Under the pieces are notes generated by a model, which worked only from the letters and a program-made list of their open reading frames with translations, did not search any database and was not told where the DNA came from. Positions 61,891 through 64,000 of a stretch of DNA of 64,000 nt are shown piece by piece (the first letter of the stretch is position 1; each line of letters starts with the position of its first letter). The position numbers and the translations under genes are program-made. The DNA comes from Acidobacteriota bacterium (GTDB lineage Bacteria; Acidobacteriota; Blastocatellia; RBC074). The stretch covers positions 1 to 64,000 of the forward strand of contig JAFDVI010000026.1 of assembly GCA_018269055.1 (NCBI GenBank), read 5' to 3'.

Positions 61891-64000
61891 TTATTTGGCG
61901 ATGACTTCAAGTTTCACCTTTTGAAATTTCACCGAGCTTGGCCCAACCATAATGTCAAACGCGCCCGGTTCGACCACGCGCTGCATGTTCAAATCCAGGA
62001 ATGAAAGTTTGTCGGGCGTGATCTCAAAGGTAACTACACTGCTCTCGCCCGGCGCGAGCGCGATGCGATAGAAATCTTTCAATTCCAAAACCGGTCGCGT
62101 CACCGAACTGACTACGTCGCGGATGTAAAGCTGAACGATTTCATCGCCTGCACGCGAACCTGTGTTCTTCACTGTCACGCTGACTTCGGCGCGACCTGCC
62201 GGGCCGATTTGCGCGGGTGAAATTTTCAATCCTGTATAGTCAAACGTCGTGTAGCTCAATCCAAAACCAAAGGGAAACAGCGGCTCTTTGCTGGTGTACA
62301 GATATCCGCGCCGCGCAGTCGGTTTGTGGTTGTAATAAATCGGCAACTGCCCGACCGAACGCGGAATGCTGACGGCCAGTTTGCCCGCCGGGTTCACATC
62401 GCCGAACAACACATCGGCGACGGCTGTTCCGGTTTCCTGCCCCAGATAAAAACCATCGAGAATCGCCGGGACATTTTCGGCGATGTAATTGATCGAAAGC
62501 GGCGCGCTGTGAATCAACAACACAACGACGGGTTTTCCTGTTTCGACGACGGCTTTGACCAAATCGTTTTGACGACCGACCAAATCCAGCGTGTCGCGGT
62601 CGCCCAGATGATTGTCCGCCCAGGCTTCTTTGCTGGTGTCTTCGTTGCCGCCGACAACCAGCAGCGCAACATCCGAAGCTTTGGCCGTTTCGACGGCTTC
62701 GGCAATCAGCTTGGCGTCTTCTGCCGGGTCGGCAAGGTTTGATTTGTCATCCCACCATTTGCCGCCTTCTTTTGTGATCTTGCAGCCTTCTGCGTAATTG
62801 ATTTTGAGTTTGTCGCCGACTTTGTCGCGGATGCCTTGCAGCACACTGACGCCACGTTGCGGATCATCGCTATATCCGCCCAGATGAACTCCTGCCGCAT
62901 TCGGGCCGATGACGGCGATTGATTGCAGTTTGTTGCGATCTATCGGCAACAGATTGCCCGCGTTTTTCAGAAGCACGATGGAACGGCGCGCAGCTTCGGC
63001 GGCGAGTTGCTGGTGCGCCGGAGTGTTCGTCTGTTTGACGGCGCGTTCGACATCCACATAGGGATTTTCAAACAAGCCAAGCTGAAATTTGGCGCGCAGC
63101 ACACGAGCGACCGCTTTGTCCACGTCTGCCAGCGAGACTTTCCCTTCGCTGAGGAGTTGCGGCAGCAGCGGGTAACAGGATGGATCAGGCAGTTCGATGT
63201 CAACGCCAGCCTTGAGCGCTTGCTGTGCAGCATCTGCTCGGTCAGCGGCGACTTTGTGGCGCGAAACCAATTCTGAGATGCCGTTGTAATCCGCCGCGAC
63301 CAAACCACGAAAGCCCCATTCCTGTCGCAGCACTCTTTCCAACAGCCATGAATTTTTGTGCGAAGGCACGCCGTCAATTTCGTTGTAGGAAGGCATGACG
63401 CTCATCACGCCCGCTTCTTTGACGGCGGCTTCAAATGGCAACAAAAAGTACTCGCGCAGGACGCGTTCGGAGAAATTGCCGGGCGCGGTGTTCGTTCCGC
63501 CTTCGGGCTGGCCGTGCGCAGCGAAATGCTTCGCCGTGGCGATGACGTGTTCGCCGTCAATCATCGGCGCATTCGGCCCTTGAATGGCTTTGATGGCGGC
63601 GACGCCCATGCGCGAAACCAGATACGGGTCCTCGCCATAGGTTTCCTCAGTACGTCCCCAGCGCGGATCGCGCGCCAGGTCAAGGTTTGGCCCCAGCACG
63701 TGATGGCTGCCGCGCAAACGCGTTTCGAGCGCTGCGGCAGTGAAAATTCGAGTAATCAATTCCGGGTCCCAACTCGAAGCCAGGGAAATCGGCGTCGGGA
63801 AATTCGTCCCGCCGACGGCCATCAACCCATGCAGAATTTCATCGTGCAGCATCGCTGGAATGCCAAGGCGCGTATTTTCCTTCAACCACTTTTGCACGGC
63901 GTTCGCGTATTCAGCGCCGCGTCGCGCATCGGTGCGTTCGCGTTGGCGGGCGATTTCGCCGATGCCGTGTTTCATCACGACGGCGGCTTCTTCCGGCGAA
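61891..64000 (-). CDS. GH3 beta-glucosidase (5-prime end beyond window)
   Basis: The frame is open to the window edge (...SPEEAAVVMKHGIGEI), so the signal peptide and first residues are missing; at least 702 residues are present. Glycoside hydrolase family 3 features: GVGNFP-like MAVGGTNFPTPISLASSWD, KHFAAHGQPEGG, and the nucleophile Asp in GLVAADYNGI. Then come the C-terminal alpha/beta domain (SIAVIGPNA, ALLVVGGNEDTSKEAWADN) and a fibronectin-III-like end (VTVKNTGSRAGDEIVQLYI, cited by TGSRAGDEIVQLY). It hydrolyses beta-glucosides or xylosides, probably in the periplasm. Confidence 0.95.
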   Translation of the reverse strand, partial: SPEEAAVVMKHGIGEIARQRERTDARRGAEYANAVQKWLKENTRLGIPAMLHDEILHGLMAVGGTNFPTPISLASSWDPELITRIFTAAALETRLRGSHHVLGPNLDLARDPRWGRTEETYGEDPYLVSRMGVAAIKAIQGPNAPMIDGEHVIATAKHFAAHGQPEGGTNTAPGNFSERVLREYFLLPFEAAVKEAGVMSVMPSYNEIDGVPSHKNSWLLERVLRQEWGFRGLVAADYNGISELVSRHKVAADRADAAQQALKAGVDIELPDPSCYPLLPQLLSEGKVSLADVDKAVARVLRAKFQLGLFENPYVDVERAVKQTNTPAHQQLAAEAARRSIVLLKNAGNLLPIDRNKLQSIAVIGPNAAGVHLGGYSDDPQRGVSVLQGIRDKVGDKLKINYAEGCKITKEGGKWWDDKSNLADPAEDAKLIAEAVETAKASDVALLVVGGNEDTSKEAWADNHLGDRDTLDLVGRQNDLVKAVVETGKPVVVLLIHSAPLSINYIAENVPAILDGFYLGQETGTAVADVLFGDVNPAGKLAVSIPRSVGQLPIYYNHKPTARRGYLYTSKEPLFPFGFGLSYTTFDYTGLKISPAQIGPAGRAEVSVTVKNTGSRAGDEIVQLYIRDVVSSVTRPVLELKDFYRIALAPGESSVVTFEITPDKLSFLDLNMQRVVEPGAFDIMVGPSSVKFQKVKLEVIAK

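Overview
The window is a 64 kb stretch of chromosome, fully packed with genes, from a Gram-negative heterotroph. It looks like a member of the Acidobacteriota, perhaps the Blastocatellia. That placement is an inference from gene style: Ser/Thr kinases that open with MTPERWQQ and carry swapped C-terminal domains, a split glycine decarboxylase (gcvPA/gcvPB), DUF4252 plus VWA proteins behind an ECF sigma factor, CE15 and GH3 hydrolases, Tat-exported beta-propellers, and many intergenic palindromes. I found no rRNA, tRNA, CRISPR array, phage or classical insertion sequence.

Layout. 115-1158: a DUF4912 protein. 1546-9208: an iron-uptake locus with three possible small ORFs, a TonB siderophore receptor, a PiuC-like 2-oxoglutarate hydroxylase, an ICMT-like membrane methyltransferase, a PepSY membrane protein and a secreted TPR protein; each intercistronic gap from the receptor onward holds a perfect stem-loop. 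9277-17711 (minus strand): gcvT-gcvH-gcvPA-(GNAT)-gcvPB-hsp20-lon. 17910-23087 (plus): sigma factor, membrane partner, two DUF4252 proteins around a VWA protein, and an RDD protein. 23094-26687 (minus): a family-2 glycosyltransferase and uvrA.

26839-38223 is the accessory core. It holds a nucleotidyltransferase/HTH pair of toxin-antitoxin type whose first gene is frameshifted by a 23-bp tandem duplication, then mobA, and two paralogous small proteins ending in a GCPPGTxCVDxxCV motif. Next come two nearly identical Ser/Thr kinase modules with different C-termini (TolB-like propeller versus TolB/TPR). Beside them lie a cobalamin-dependent radical SAM RiPP maturase with a likely fused recognition domain and a 72-residue precursor-like peptide with its own promoter. 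The maturase and precursor look like a compact, kinase-linked RiPP (C-methylated peptide) locus and are my best candidate for an undescribed system.

38470-41305: thiolase, TetR regulator and crotonase (fatty-acid type). 41571-44751: hisS and aspS. 44827-45201: a four-helix-bundle protein gene framed by repeat arms. Then come a beta-barrel protein and mutL. 48092-64000 is entirely minus strand: PQQ-type propeller, M20 peptidase, AraC regulator, GH57 branching enzyme, ferredoxin-thioredoxin reductase catalytic chain, DPP4-type peptidase, AlkZ-like glycosylase, a small secreted protein, CE15 esterase, chorismate lyase, Tat-exported NIF3 protein, and a GH3 glucosidase cut by the window end.

A second theme runs through the whole window. 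About fifteen intergenic imperfect palindromes, 60-170 bp long, are built from a few recurring short words. Some occur in two or three dispersed copies, one is nested inside another, one pair frames a gene, and one word lies inside a coding sequence. They behave like REP/MITE-like elements that often sit where terminators would.
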